A stretch of DNA of 64,000 bases from NCBI GenBank assembly GCA_938007965.1, contig CALLMH010000025.1, forward strand, positions 36,069 through 100,068. The letters run 5' to 3'. Of this stretch, positions 56,869-64,000 are shown piece by piece. Position 1 is the stretch's first letter. The number at the start of each line of letters is the position of its first letter. Made by a program: the position numbers and the translations under genes. This DNA is from an uncultured Saprospiraceae bacterium. Its GTDB lineage: Bacteria; Bacteroidota; Bacteroidia; Chitinophagales; Saprospiraceae. Below the pieces are notes generated by a model that searched no databases, had not been told where the DNA came from, and saw nothing but the letters and a program-made list of their open reading frames with translations.

Positions 56869-57282
56869 ATGATAGGATACTATTTATTTCCGATGGCATT
56901 GGCAAGTTGTATTTTGAGTCTTTTGATCTTTTGTCGTCGCAGATTGATAGGCATGATAGGATATTCTTGGTGGATACATATAGTTGGTTTTGTGGCTATT
57001 TATATTTTAATTGTATGGATAGTTTTGTGTGAGGAATTGTTGCTTACCAGTCGATTGGAGAGATTAGATGTCAATCAAGATGGATTCTATAATGGCTTAG
57101 AACTTACAGATGAATATTATGAGACACTAAAAAAGATGACAAAAGACACTGCTAGGAAATTCTCAATCTATACAGGAATCATCTATTCTGCAATGATCAC
57201 AACCTTACTTTTTATAACAGATTTAGTAAGAATCCATCTGTGGGATAAATATATAAAGAAGACAAATGCGTTAGACATATAA
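56869..57282 (+). CDS. Small membrane protein with an EF-hand-like loop
   Basis: A hypothetical protein of 137 residues with three hydrophobic helices (about 4-20, 32-50 and 100-120). The loop between helices 2 and 3 contains DVNQDGFYNGLE, which matches the EF-hand calcium-binding pattern D-x-N-x-D-G-x5-E. The C-terminus is basic (KYIKKTNALDI). I do not recognise the family. It lies upstream of the PASTA protein gene on the same strand, spaced by 70 bp. Confidence 0.7.
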   Translation: MIGYYLFPMALASCILSLLIFCRRRLIGMIGYSWWIHIVGFVAIYILIVWIVLCEELLLTSRLERLDVNQDGFYNGLELTDEYYETLKKMTKDTARKFSIYTGIIYSAMITTLLFITDLVRIHLWDKYIKKTNALDI

Positions 57283-57352
57283 CATATATTCAAAATGTAT
57301 TACTTTCGCAATTAATAATCGTCTTATAGCCTAGAGTATACAATCAGAAACA

Positions 57353-58162
57353 ATGAAAGATTTTTTTAAGTTTATAATCAGTAAGCCTTTTCTTAAACAG
57401 CTGATATATGTAATTATATTTTTAGCTCTTGTATTGTTGATGGTCCTTCTTTGGCTTAGATTTTACACAAATCATGGTCAAAAACTAGAATTGCCGGACT
57501 ATATTAATCAAGAATTAGTCGACGCACAAAAAGATGCTGATAGTAAGACCTTCGAGATCATAGTCACAGACTCTATCCATAAAGTCGGTAAGCCTGGAGG
57601 ATTGATAATAGATCAAAATCCAACACCTGGATCTATGGTCAAGGAAAAAAGAAAAATATATGTAAACGTTACTAAATACGCTGCGGATAGGATCAAAGTT
57701 TCGGATCTTCCGGTATTGTATGGAAGTGAATATGATCAAAAAAGAACCGAGCTAAAGTATCTTGATATTTCCTCAAGAATCAAAGCTGAGAAATTTGATA
57801 GAGGTGAACCCAATCATATACTCGAAGTATGGTATAATGGTAAGCTGATTATTGATAATAAAATAATAAAGACTGATCTAGAAATTGAGAAAGGAGGCGA
57901 ATTAGAATTTGTAATTAGTAAGCCAGAAGGCGGAAAAGACTTCATCCCTGATCTTGTTTGTCAAGAGTTTATTGCTGCAGAGTCCAAGTGTATGTTGTCT
58001 AAATTTCAGATAGGACGGGTAACAGAAATAGGTGAGATTACCGATAGGAATACAGCATTCGTAGTGTCTCAGGTGCCAGCATATGATGGAAGCAGTATGA
58101 TAAGTCATAATTCTGCTATTGCTGTAACTATCAGCCAAGAACGACCAGACGAATGCAAATAA
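57353..58162 (+). CDS. PASTA domain-containing membrane protein
   Basis: A protein of 269 residues with an N-terminal membrane helix (LIYVIIFLALVLLMVLLWL) and a periplasmic part of three PASTA-like modules at about 43-110, 113-187 and 190-262, each with the pattern of a small alpha helix then VxVxxS- or VNVT-type beta strands. GLIIDQNPTPGSMVKEKRKI is the clearest PASTA core. Such proteins bind peptidoglycan or penicillin-like ligands, but this one has no kinase or transpeptidase domain. It is followed by a rhodanese gene after 33 bp. Confidence 0.85.
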   Translation: MKDFFKFIISKPFLKQLIYVIIFLALVLLMVLLWLRFYTNHGQKLELPDYINQELVDAQKDADSKTFEIIVTDSIHKVGKPGGLIIDQNPTPGSMVKEKRKIYVNVTKYAADRIKVSDLPVLYGSEYDQKRTELKYLDISSRIKAEKFDRGEPNHILEVWYNGKLIIDNKIIKTDLEIEKGGELEFVISKPEGGKDFIPDLVCQEFIAAESKCMLSKFQIGRVTEIGEITDRNTAFVVSQVPAYDGSSMISHNSAIAVTISQERPDECK

Positions 58163-58195
58163 ACATAGATTAAAATATACTAAATAGAAATAAGA

Positions 58196-58501
58196 ATGAC
58201 AGATATCACAACGGAAGAACTCAAAACCAAGTTAGACAATAAAGAGGACTTCGTATTTATTGATGTACGGGAGCCATTTGAATTTGAAGAGTTTAATCTT
58301 GGTGCTCGTTTAATCCCGCTGGGCAATATTCCAGGTGCGCTAAACGAATTAGAACAATACAAAGATCAAGAAATTGTTATCCACTGCAGATCGGGTGCAA
58401 GAAGTGGAAACGCTAAACAGTACCTAGTAGAGATGGGATATAAGAACGTAAGAAACCTATTGGGAGGTGTTGTCAGATGGCAGCAACTATATAGTGTATA
58501 A
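58196..58501 (+). CDS. Single-domain rhodanese-like protein
   Basis: A cytosolic sulfurtransferase of 101 residues. It has FIDVREPFEFEEFNLGARLIP at the start and the catalytic loop HCRSGARSGNA with the active-site Cys. It is complete and short, as in GlpE-type rhodaneses. It lies 33 bp after the PASTA protein gene and ends 7 bp before the convergent ACC-deaminase-like gene, one of the tightest gene junctions in the window. Confidence 0.9.
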   Translation: MTDITTEELKTKLDNKEDFVFIDVREPFEFEEFNLGARLIPLGNIPGALNELEQYKDQEIVIHCRSGARSGNAKQYLVEMGYKNVRNLLGGVVRWQQLYSV

Positions 58502-58508
58502 AGCGGTC

Positions 58509-59435
58509 TTATAGAATACGTGGTTTGTTTTTCTTTATAGCTATGTAATTATATGCACGGATGCCTTGGAGTCCACCGGTATGAATCCATAGATATGATT
58601 TTGTATTGTCGACTAATCCTTGGTCTATCATGTCAAAAAATCCACACATCAATTTCCCATTGTAGATTGGATCTACTGGGATTCCCGTTTCTTTTGTGAA
58701 TTCATTGATGAAAGAGATCAATTCTATTGGTGTCTTTCCATAGCCTCCAAAATGATATCTATCAATAAATTTTAGTTGGTCGTGTTTGGGAGTTGGTATA
58801 TTTTTAAGGATCTCATTTTTTAGATAATCGCTCTTTAGACTTGAAAATACCCATAGTTCTTTGTCCTTGCGTAAATTCTTAATGATGCCAGTCGCTGTAG
58901 CACCAGTTCCAGCGGATACTAAGATCACGTCATGGTGTGATTGGTTTATTTCATTTGATAATTCTGATAAGCCTATTTGAGCCAATTCATTTGATCCCCC
59001 TTCTGGTATCAGTATATGATTAGGGAATTCGGATAGGATAGATTTTACTGCGGGACTATTGTTTTTATCTCGATATTCATTCCGACATACGAATCTTAGT
59101 TCCATGCCACATTGTATAGCGTACTTTGTAGTAGGATTTTTCTCATCGTATTCTCCACGTATAATACCTACAGACTTGATACCTATTACTTTACATGCGG
59201 AGGCTAGTGCATATATATGATTAGAGAATGCACCACCGAAAGAGACTACCGTCGGAAGTTCTTTGTCAACAGCTGCTTTGAGATTATATTTTAGCTTGCG
59301 CCATTTATTCCCAGAAATATCAGGATGTATAAGATCTTCCCGCTTTACTGATAGTGATATCCCTGTATTGATCAGTTGACTAGAATCTACTCTAGCTATA
59401 GGACTAGTAACTTTAGTATCGAAAATATCACCCAC
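58509..59435 (-). CDS. ACC deaminase/D-cysteine desulfhydrase-like PLP enzyme
   Basis: A PLP-dependent enzyme of 308 residues in the 1-aminocyclopropane-1-carboxylate deaminase and D-cysteine desulfhydrase family. The PLP lysine lies in DISGNKWRKLKYNLKAA near residue 45, and VVSFGGAFSNHIYALASAC and ILVSAGTGATATGIIKN supply cofactor-binding loops. Which activity it has cannot be told by eye; desulfhydrases are more usual in free-living bacteria. It follows rng with a 9-bp gap, so the two are co-transcribed. Confidence 0.87.
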   Translation of the reverse strand: MGDIFDTKVTSPIARVDSSQLINTGISLSVKREDLIHPDISGNKWRKLKYNLKAAVDKELPTVVSFGGAFSNHIYALASACKVIGIKSVGIIRGEYDEKNPTTKYAIQCGMELRFVCRNEYRDKNNSPAVKSILSEFPNHILIPEGGSNELAQIGLSELSNEINQSHHDVILVSAGTGATATGIIKNLRKDKELWVFSSLKSDYLKNEILKNIPTPKHDQLKFIDRYHFGGYGKTPIELISFINEFTKETGIPVDPIYNGKLMCGFFDMIDQGLVDNTKSYLWIHTGGLQGIRAYNYIAIKKNKPRIL

Positions 59436-59444
59436 AGTATAGAA

Positions 59445-60995
59445 TTAGTCCATCCTAAGCTCATCATCCATGTTGTCATAGAATTTATATTCTAGCATTT
59501 GGAAGTCATTGTTACGTTTGACTGTAATCCATGATTTGAATTCTTTGTACCATCTCACTTGTTCGGATATTATACCTTTCGTGAGATAAGAATATATGAA
59601 TGGATGCACGACAAGTTTCAACTTAGACTTAGGTCTACTAGACAATATATGGTTGATATCACGCTTGATATCTTCTATGATGAGGATTGAAGCTTTTGCT
59701 TTTCCTGATCCGAGACACGTAGGGCAGGTTTCTGATGTGTCGATTTTCACCTCTTCTCTTACTCTCTGCCTTGTAATCGCCATCAAGCCGAATTTGCTCA
59801 GAGGCAATATTGTATGTTGTGCACGATCATTTCTCATGAAGTCCTTCATCTTATTGAATAGAGAAATCTTGTGTTCGGAGTTTCTCATATCTATAAAATC
59901 GATAATGATGATACCGCCGATATCTCTCAATCTTACCTGCCTTGCTACTTCTTCTGCCGCTTCGAGATTTACAGATAGAGAAGCATCTTCTTGCGATCTT
60001 TTGTTGGCTTTGGGACCACTATTCACGTCTATGACATGCATAGCCTCGGTGTGTTCTATTACGAGGTAGGCACCACTGTGCATAGTGTATGTCTTACCGA
60101 AAGAAGATTTGATCTGAGTCGTCACACCAAACGCATCAAATATGGGTCTTGAGCCAGTATGATGTTGGATGATATTTACTTTTTCTGATCCGATAGACTT
60201 TAGATATTCTCTGCTGCTATTATACAGCTCTTTATCATTGATCACTACTTTATTGAAGTTGTCTGATAGTACATCTCTTAAGATACTAGATGTCTTATCT
60301 ATCTCACTGAGTAGTTTTCTAGGACTGTTTGCTACTTTGAGTTCGTCGAATATCGTTTTCCACTTTTCTGTAAGTCCGCGAATTTCGGAATGTAAATCTG
60401 CCACCATCTTACCCTCTGCAGCGGTACGTACGACTACACCGAAGTCTTTTGGTTTGATGCTTTCGACAAGCACCTTTAGTCTTTGTCGTTCTGCATTGTT
60501 ACTTATTTTTTTAGATATGGAGACTACATTATTGAATGGTGTCAATACTACATATCTGCCTGGAATAGTAATCTCACAGCTAAGTCTAGGACCTTTGGTT
60601 GAGATAGGTTCTTTCAGTACTTGAACCAATACGTAGTCATTCTTGGTAAACACCTGATCGATTTTACCATTTTTCGGATTGTCTCCTAGAATCTCAAATT
60701 TTTCAAGTAGGTGAGTATTAAGACTTTTACCCATTACCTCCTTCGTGTATTTCTTGAGAGATAGTATCTGGGGGCCCAGATCAGTGTAGTGTAGAAATGC
60801 ATCTTTTCTATGTCCAAGATCTACGAAGGCTGCATTGAGACTAGGTCTCATCTTCTTAACCACACCCAAGAATATATCTCCTACTGTAAACTTGCTGTTG
60901 GTCTTTTCATTATGAATCTCGACCAAACGATTGTTCTCCATTAACGCGATTTCTACTTCGGTAGGTGAGGAGTTTACTATTAATTCTTTATCCAC
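59445..60995 (-). CDS. rng: Ribonuclease G (Rne/Rng family)
   Basis: An endoribonuclease of 516 residues for RNA processing and decay. The N-terminal S1 domain begins near GDIFLGVVKKMRPSLNAAFV at about 38-57 and includes DAFLHYTDLG. The DNase I-like catalytic part has IEHTEAMHVIDVNSGPK and IIIDFIDMRNSEH. The Zn-link Cys pair is CPTC in SETCPTCLGSGKA. No C-terminal scaffold extension as in RNase E is present. It is followed by an ACC-deaminase-like gene after 9 bp, and the HU cluster lies upstream, as is common in Bacteroidota. Confidence 0.95.
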   Translation of the reverse strand: MDKELIVNSSPTEVEIALMENNRLVEIHNEKTNSKFTVGDIFLGVVKKMRPSLNAAFVDLGHRKDAFLHYTDLGPQILSLKKYTKEVMGKSLNTHLLEKFEILGDNPKNGKIDQVFTKNDYVLVQVLKEPISTKGPRLSCEITIPGRYVVLTPFNNVVSISKKISNNAERQRLKVLVESIKPKDFGVVVRTAAEGKMVADLHSEIRGLTEKWKTIFDELKVANSPRKLLSEIDKTSSILRDVLSDNFNKVVINDKELYNSSREYLKSIGSEKVNIIQHHTGSRPIFDAFGVTTQIKSSFGKTYTMHSGAYLVIEHTEAMHVIDVNSGPKANKRSQEDASLSVNLEAAEEVARQVRLRDIGGIIIIDFIDMRNSEHKISLFNKMKDFMRNDRAQHTILPLSKFGLMAITRQRVREEVKIDTSETCPTCLGSGKAKASILIIEDIKRDINHILSSRPKSKLKLVVHPFIYSYLTKGIISEQVRWYKEFKSWITVKRNNDFQMLEYKFYDNMDDELRMD

Positions 60996-61510
60996 TTTTA
61001 TTAGATTTAGTGGACAGTCATTATAGATATCTCATTATTGTGTATACACGTAGTCATTATCACATTCTCGGTAGAGTATGTAAGTACTACAGATTTTATT
61101 AGTATACGGAGTCGATAGAAAGCGGAAAATATCCGAAAAGTGAAGTATATATAAGTGAAAATTTACGCTAACTAATTGAATTATTCTAAAAGGATAATCT
61201 TAATTACAATAGTTAACTCAAACAGCCAAAACTCTTCAATCGTGCTTTTATGCCGATTGTTTTTTAATTACTCGTCATGAACGATGCTCTTTATGGCATA
61301 TAGAGCATTCAGTTTTTCTAATTGATGCTCCGTAATAACTAGAGATTTGTCAGGATTTCTTTTTGTCTGATTTGATTTATATTTGATATATCTCTATATC
61401 TATCAGACGTATAATCTTTCAGTTTAGATTATGTTTTATTTTTTATTCGCGTACAAATGAAGCGAAATTAATAGTCACTTTTCTTTCTTCTAGACGACTC
61501 GTCATAACGA
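60996..61510. other. Intergenic region upstream of rng
   Basis: A region of about 515 bp with no gene or tRNA. It contains an ATGCTCT/AGAGCAT stem-loop near 61283-61307, followed on the plus strand by a TTTTT run, and it presumably holds the rng promoter. I see nothing else of note. Confidence 0.5.
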
Positions 61511-61548
61511 AAAAGTGCTTGATGGTATATTTACAATACCATCAAGCA
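61511..61548 (-). terminator. Terminator of the HU-TPR-mS38-like operon
   Basis: GCTTGATGGTAT and ATACCATCAAGC form a perfect 12-bp stem with a 7-nt loop, followed on the minus strand by ACTTTTT, 20 bp after the mS38-like gene. Confidence 0.9.
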
Positions 61549-61568
61549 ATATAGACTGTCTAGATTAA

Positions 61569-61664
61569 TTATCTATTTTTCTTCTTATGTCTGTTTTTTC
61601 TAAGTCTCTTCTTTCTTTTGTGAGTTGAGATCTTATGTCTTTTTCTTTTTTTACCGCACGGCAT
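61569..61664 (-). CDS. 31-residue AURKAIP1/COX24-domain (mS38-like) protein
   Basis: This tiny gene is missing from the ORF track. I read ATG 61664 to TAA 61569. The 31 residues start MPCGKKRKRHKISTHKRKKR and end HKKKNR, so more than half of them are Lys or Arg. The sequence matches the small AURKAIP1/COX24-domain proteins found throughout Bacteroidota, related to the mitochondrial ribosomal protein mS38. It likely binds rRNA in the ribosome; that part is inference from family knowledge. It sits between a TPR gene and a perfect terminator and is the last gene of an operon starting with HU. Confidence 0.88.
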   Translation of the reverse strand: MPCGKKRKRHKISTHKRKKRLRKNRHKKKNR

Positions 61665-61689
61665 ATTCTACAGTTTTAAAAATTATAAA

Positions 61690-62472
61690 TTATTTTTTAC
61701 ATTTATTTTGAAACTCCTTAGCCTTCGTGTCATTCCCTGCTTGCGCATAGGCTTGTGCTAGAAGACATATTGAGTTATTATTTTCTGGTTCTAAACCTAT
61801 GGCTTTTTCCAATCTTTGGATAGCTTTCTCGGTCTGATTTGTTCTCAGAGCCAGTCTAGCTAGCTGATTCATTACCTGAACGTTATCAGGATTCTTTTCG
61901 TTCAACTTGAGCAACATTTGTATACCCTGCATAGGAGTCGTATCAGGATTGTCTACATAGATTAGAGCAAGATTAATCTTATCATCTATATTATCATCTG
62001 ATAAACTGATCGCATTTTCAAATGCTTTTACAGCCCTTCCCTTGGCAAAGAGTAGTTCTTTTTCCACGGTAGCACTTTTCATTCCTATCTGATAGGTTGT
62101 CCCCGCTATTGACCAAGCTTCTTTGGTTTTTTGGATCTTAGCGATCTCCTCTGCAAAATATCCTGAGACGATTGGCGATCCATATTCATACCATTTAGAT
62201 GCCATATTTTTTGCTCGTTCTACCTTGTCGGCATCATCTGCGGCATCATGATATTCAGTCTGCAATGCTTCTATGATATTCAGCTGATCTTTGGACAGTG
62301 TTTTCTTAGCATTGGAGACTATATTTTGAATACCTGTTGCCTCTATGTTATTAGCTCTTGAGATTCCAGCTTGCTTTTGTTCTTTTGGGATGGTACTCAT
62401 GCCAAAATAAATCAAGCAAAATAGTGCGATAGCTGATACAACAAGGATTGACTGTGATTTACTAATGTTCAT
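61690..62472 (-). CDS. TPR-repeat membrane-anchored protein
   Basis: A 260-residue protein if it starts at ATG 62472; the track uses TTG 62478. An N-terminal membrane anchor (ILVVSAIALFCLIYFGMS) is followed by a linker and four to five TPR repeats. Repeat-like segments are GRAVKAFENAISLSDDNIDDK, VQVMNQLARLALRTNQTEKA and NNNSICLLAQAYAQAGNDT. The protein would act as an adaptor in the periplasm. It lies 48 bp after the HU gene and 25 bp before the mS38-like gene, all on one strand. Such TPR genes commonly sit between HU and RNase G genes in Bacteroidota. Function unknown. Confidence 0.85.
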   Translation of the reverse strand: MNISKSQSILVVSAIALFCLIYFGMSTIPKEQKQAGISRANNIEATGIQNIVSNAKKTLSKDQLNIIEALQTEYHDAADDADKVERAKNMASKWYEYGSPIVSGYFAEEIAKIQKTKEAWSIAGTTYQIGMKSATVEKELLFAKGRAVKAFENAISLSDDNIDDKINLALIYVDNPDTTPMQGIQMLLKLNEKNPDNVQVMNQLARLALRTNQTEKAIQRLEKAIGLEPENNNSICLLAQAYAQAGNDTKAKEFQNKCKK

Positions 62473-62520
62473 GGTCAAATATTTTTTTGTTGTTTCAAGA
62501 TATAATTATCGCTTGGAATT

Positions 62521-62829
62521 TTACTTTTTACTTTCAGATGGCAATTCATTCACATTTTCCTTCACCTGCTCTACGAATATTTTTGCTGGTTTGAATGAAG
62601 GGATAAAGTGCTCAGGAATTTCGATTGCTTCGTTTTTCTTGATGTGTCTACCTATTTTCTTAGCTCTCTTCTTGATTACAAAAGATCCAAATCCTCTGAT
62701 GTATACATTCTCACCGTCTGCTAGAGAGTTCTTTACTTCTTTAAAAAACATTTCTAAAGTCACTAAGACGTCAACCTTAGGTACTCCTGTTTTCTCTGAT
62801 ATCGATGCTACTAAATCTGCTTTTCTCAT
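62521..62829 (-). CDS. hup: HU/IHF-family DNA-binding protein
   Basis: A nucleoid-associated protein of 102 residues. It opens MRKADLVASISEKTGVPKVDVLV with the helix pair, has GENVYIRGFGSFVIKKRAKKIGR near residue 39 as the HU signature, and ends in an extended tail with EIPEHFIPSFKPAKIF, close to the DNA-binding arm, then a Lys/Glu-rich C-terminus. It is the first gene of a minus-strand operon with a TPR protein and the mS38-like protein. Its promoter cannot be placed with confidence. Confidence 0.95.
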   Translation of the reverse strand: MRKADLVASISEKTGVPKVDVLVTLEMFFKEVKNSLADGENVYIRGFGSFVIKKRAKKIGRHIKKNEAIEIPEHFIPSFKPAKIFVEQVKENVNELPSESKK

Positions 62830-63305
62830 TAATTCTTTGGTTTTTAATTAGTTATGACCAAATTACCGCTTCTTTTAATAAAGCGACGCAAATTTCGCAA
62901 TAAAAGTGAATAAGTGAAATAATTCATTGCTTTTTTGTGATAAAATATCTATTACTATCTATTTTAATCTATTCATTTACAATATTTTAAAATATGTAAC
63001 CCTATTTTAGTTTGTTGGACCAACTACTTTTCAGTCTATTATGACTATACGCCTATAGGTACATCGCTATTTTCTCTCTGAATGATGGGCGCATTTCAAT
63101 TTGTCGTTTTTCGAATTCAAAAATAGTATTTGACCAACGACATACAGTCATTTAGTAAATCATGTCTTGCAAAGAATTAGTAGATCTTTATGGAATCGTA
63201 GATTTTGAAAATCATAGAAAACGACATTATGAAATACACTCAATGGTATAATCGAATTAGGATGTAATTAAAGATGGTTATATTCGCACTGTAATTTTTA
63301 AGTTT
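62830..63305. other. 476-bp intergenic region
   Basis: An A/T-rich region between the divergent hup operon and a plus-strand membrane protein gene. I see no gene, RNA or repeat. It must hold the hup promoter, but several TTTG-like sequences make the choice unsafe. Confidence 0.5.
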
Positions 63306-63809
63306 ATGACATTAGGAGATTTTTTTCAAGCGCTTTCAGATAACCCATCTGTGGTCTGTTTTTTATTCATTTCTGTTCCCTTGACGGCATTTTTAGCATC
63401 CATATTCGGTAAGAACGAAGGAGCTGTGAGCCCTTGGAAGGAATTGTATTCTGTGCTAGTATATCTGACTTGTGTGCCGGGCATATTTGCTGTCACGCTC
63501 AATGTTTATCTGTTTCTTTTCGAAAGACAACGGGTCAATGACATAAACTTATACACACAAGTGCTTCCCATCATCAGTATGGTGATTACGCTTTGGTTGA
63601 TCAGGAAGAATGTAAAACTTGAGCAAGTACCAGGATTCGAGAAGCTCGGCGGATTGATATTAATATTATTTGCGTTGATAGTATTCATGTGGATTCTTGA
63701 GAAGACCCATATTTTTGCGATCACCATTATCCCATTTTCTTATTTTATAATATTATTTGTGGTGCTTTTAGTTGGAATAAGGTTCGGATGGAAGAGAGTG
63801 ACTAAGTAG
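63306..63809 (+). CDS. Hypothetical membrane protein
   Basis: A 167-residue protein with four to five hydrophobic helices: VVCFLFISVPLTAFLASIFG, then LYSVLVYLTCVPGIFAVTL, LYTQVLPIISMVITLWLI, and a C-terminal pair that ends in ITIIPFSYFIILFVVLL. Helices are joined by short polar loops, and the C-terminus is basic. I do not recognise a family. It is transcribed alone and followed by the interspersed repeat. Confidence 0.65.
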   Translation: MTLGDFFQALSDNPSVVCFLFISVPLTAFLASIFGKNEGAVSPWKELYSVLVYLTCVPGIFAVTLNVYLFLFERQRVNDINLYTQVLPIISMVITLWLIRKNVKLEQVPGFEKLGGLILILFALIVFMWILEKTHIFAITIIPFSYFIILFVVLLVGIRFGWKRVTK

Positions 63810-63830
63810 GCTGTTATCCACTTTGTTAAC

Positions 63831-64000
63831 TAGGGTTATTCAGAAGTAAGGACAATAGTAAATTATATCACTTACAAGGAGCATTAATTTGTGGCAGAGA
63901 TTAAATCGACCTTAGCTGGCTTAGGTATTTGGATTTCATTTTGGCGTTAAGAACTTGCAACTGTCTGAGCGTAAGCGAGTTTTGCAAGTATAGTCAAAAT
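63831..64000. repeat. Interspersed repeat, copy B (truncated by window end)
   Basis: A segment of 170 bp nearly identical to 29364-29534, with about seven substitutions and one deleted base. It begins 21 bp after the stop codon of the membrane protein and may continue beyond the window. Confidence 0.9.

Noticed and set aside
61283-61320. Hairpin with plus-strand T-run in the rng upstream region
   Set aside because: No plus-strand gene ends here, so a terminator call is not supported; it is mentioned only in the spacer entry.

Overview
The window comes from a member of the Bacteroidota, most likely a Saprospiria-like or related environmental lineage. Four signs support this. Promoter elements match the Bacteroidota consensus TTTG-N18/19-TAnnTTTG. 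Shine-Dalgarno sequences are absent from the A/T-rich start regions. There are two TonB-dependent receptors, one with an obvious carboxypeptidase-regulatory-like domain. A 3.2-kaa secreted protein ends in a gliding-motility-associated (type IX secretion type B) C-terminal domain. Most of the window is ordinary chromosome. I see no transposase, phage gene, CRISPR array or rRNA.

Layout. 1-2766 (minus): gluconate utilisation, gntK-gnd-gntP, with gntP running off the left edge. 3069-7180 (plus): a glycosyltransferase translationally coupled to a flippase-like membrane protein, then a SulP anion transporter. 7300-12093 (minus): a DUF5916 outer-membrane protein and a TonB-dependent receptor. 12249-15473 (plus): a DUF2147 protein, an 845-bp spacer with two tandem structured RNA-like elements, radA and a DCC thiol oxidoreductase. 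15753-19193 (minus): an AAA+ ATPase and a subtilisin-like protease that form an IetAS-type anti-phage or plasmid-exclusion pair. 19531-24903: two tRNA-Leu genes, a glycosyltransferase and the tig-clpP-clpX protein quality-control cluster. 24953-29353: a TPR/GT-C membrane protein diverging from two GT2 enzymes. 29354-30048: a convergent spacer made of repeats. 30049-35548: frr, a zinc metallopeptidase, serS, rho (with a long disordered insert), rpmH and rnpA. 35807-45460: the giant repeat protein. 45573-47735: a membrane hypothetical, pgsA and a GHMP kinase. 47749-53649 (minus): a haem-type TonB receptor and the overlapping rimK / aspartoacylase-like / dacB operon. 54128-58501: small hypotheticals, a MATE exporter, a PASTA protein and a rhodanese. 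58509-62829 (minus): ACC-deaminase-like enzyme, RNase G, a 31-aa mS38-like ribosomal-type protein absent from the ORF track, a TPR protein and an HU protein. 63306-64000: a membrane hypothetical and a second copy of the interspersed repeat.

The most notable items are the IetAS-type pair, the tandem RNA-like elements at 12818-13075, the giant adhesin-like protein with two ten-copy repeat blocks, a covarying terminator-like hairpin family in convergent spacers, and the Rho protein with a Lys/Ala/Pro-rich disordered segment. All family assignments come from reading motifs by eye; no database search was run.
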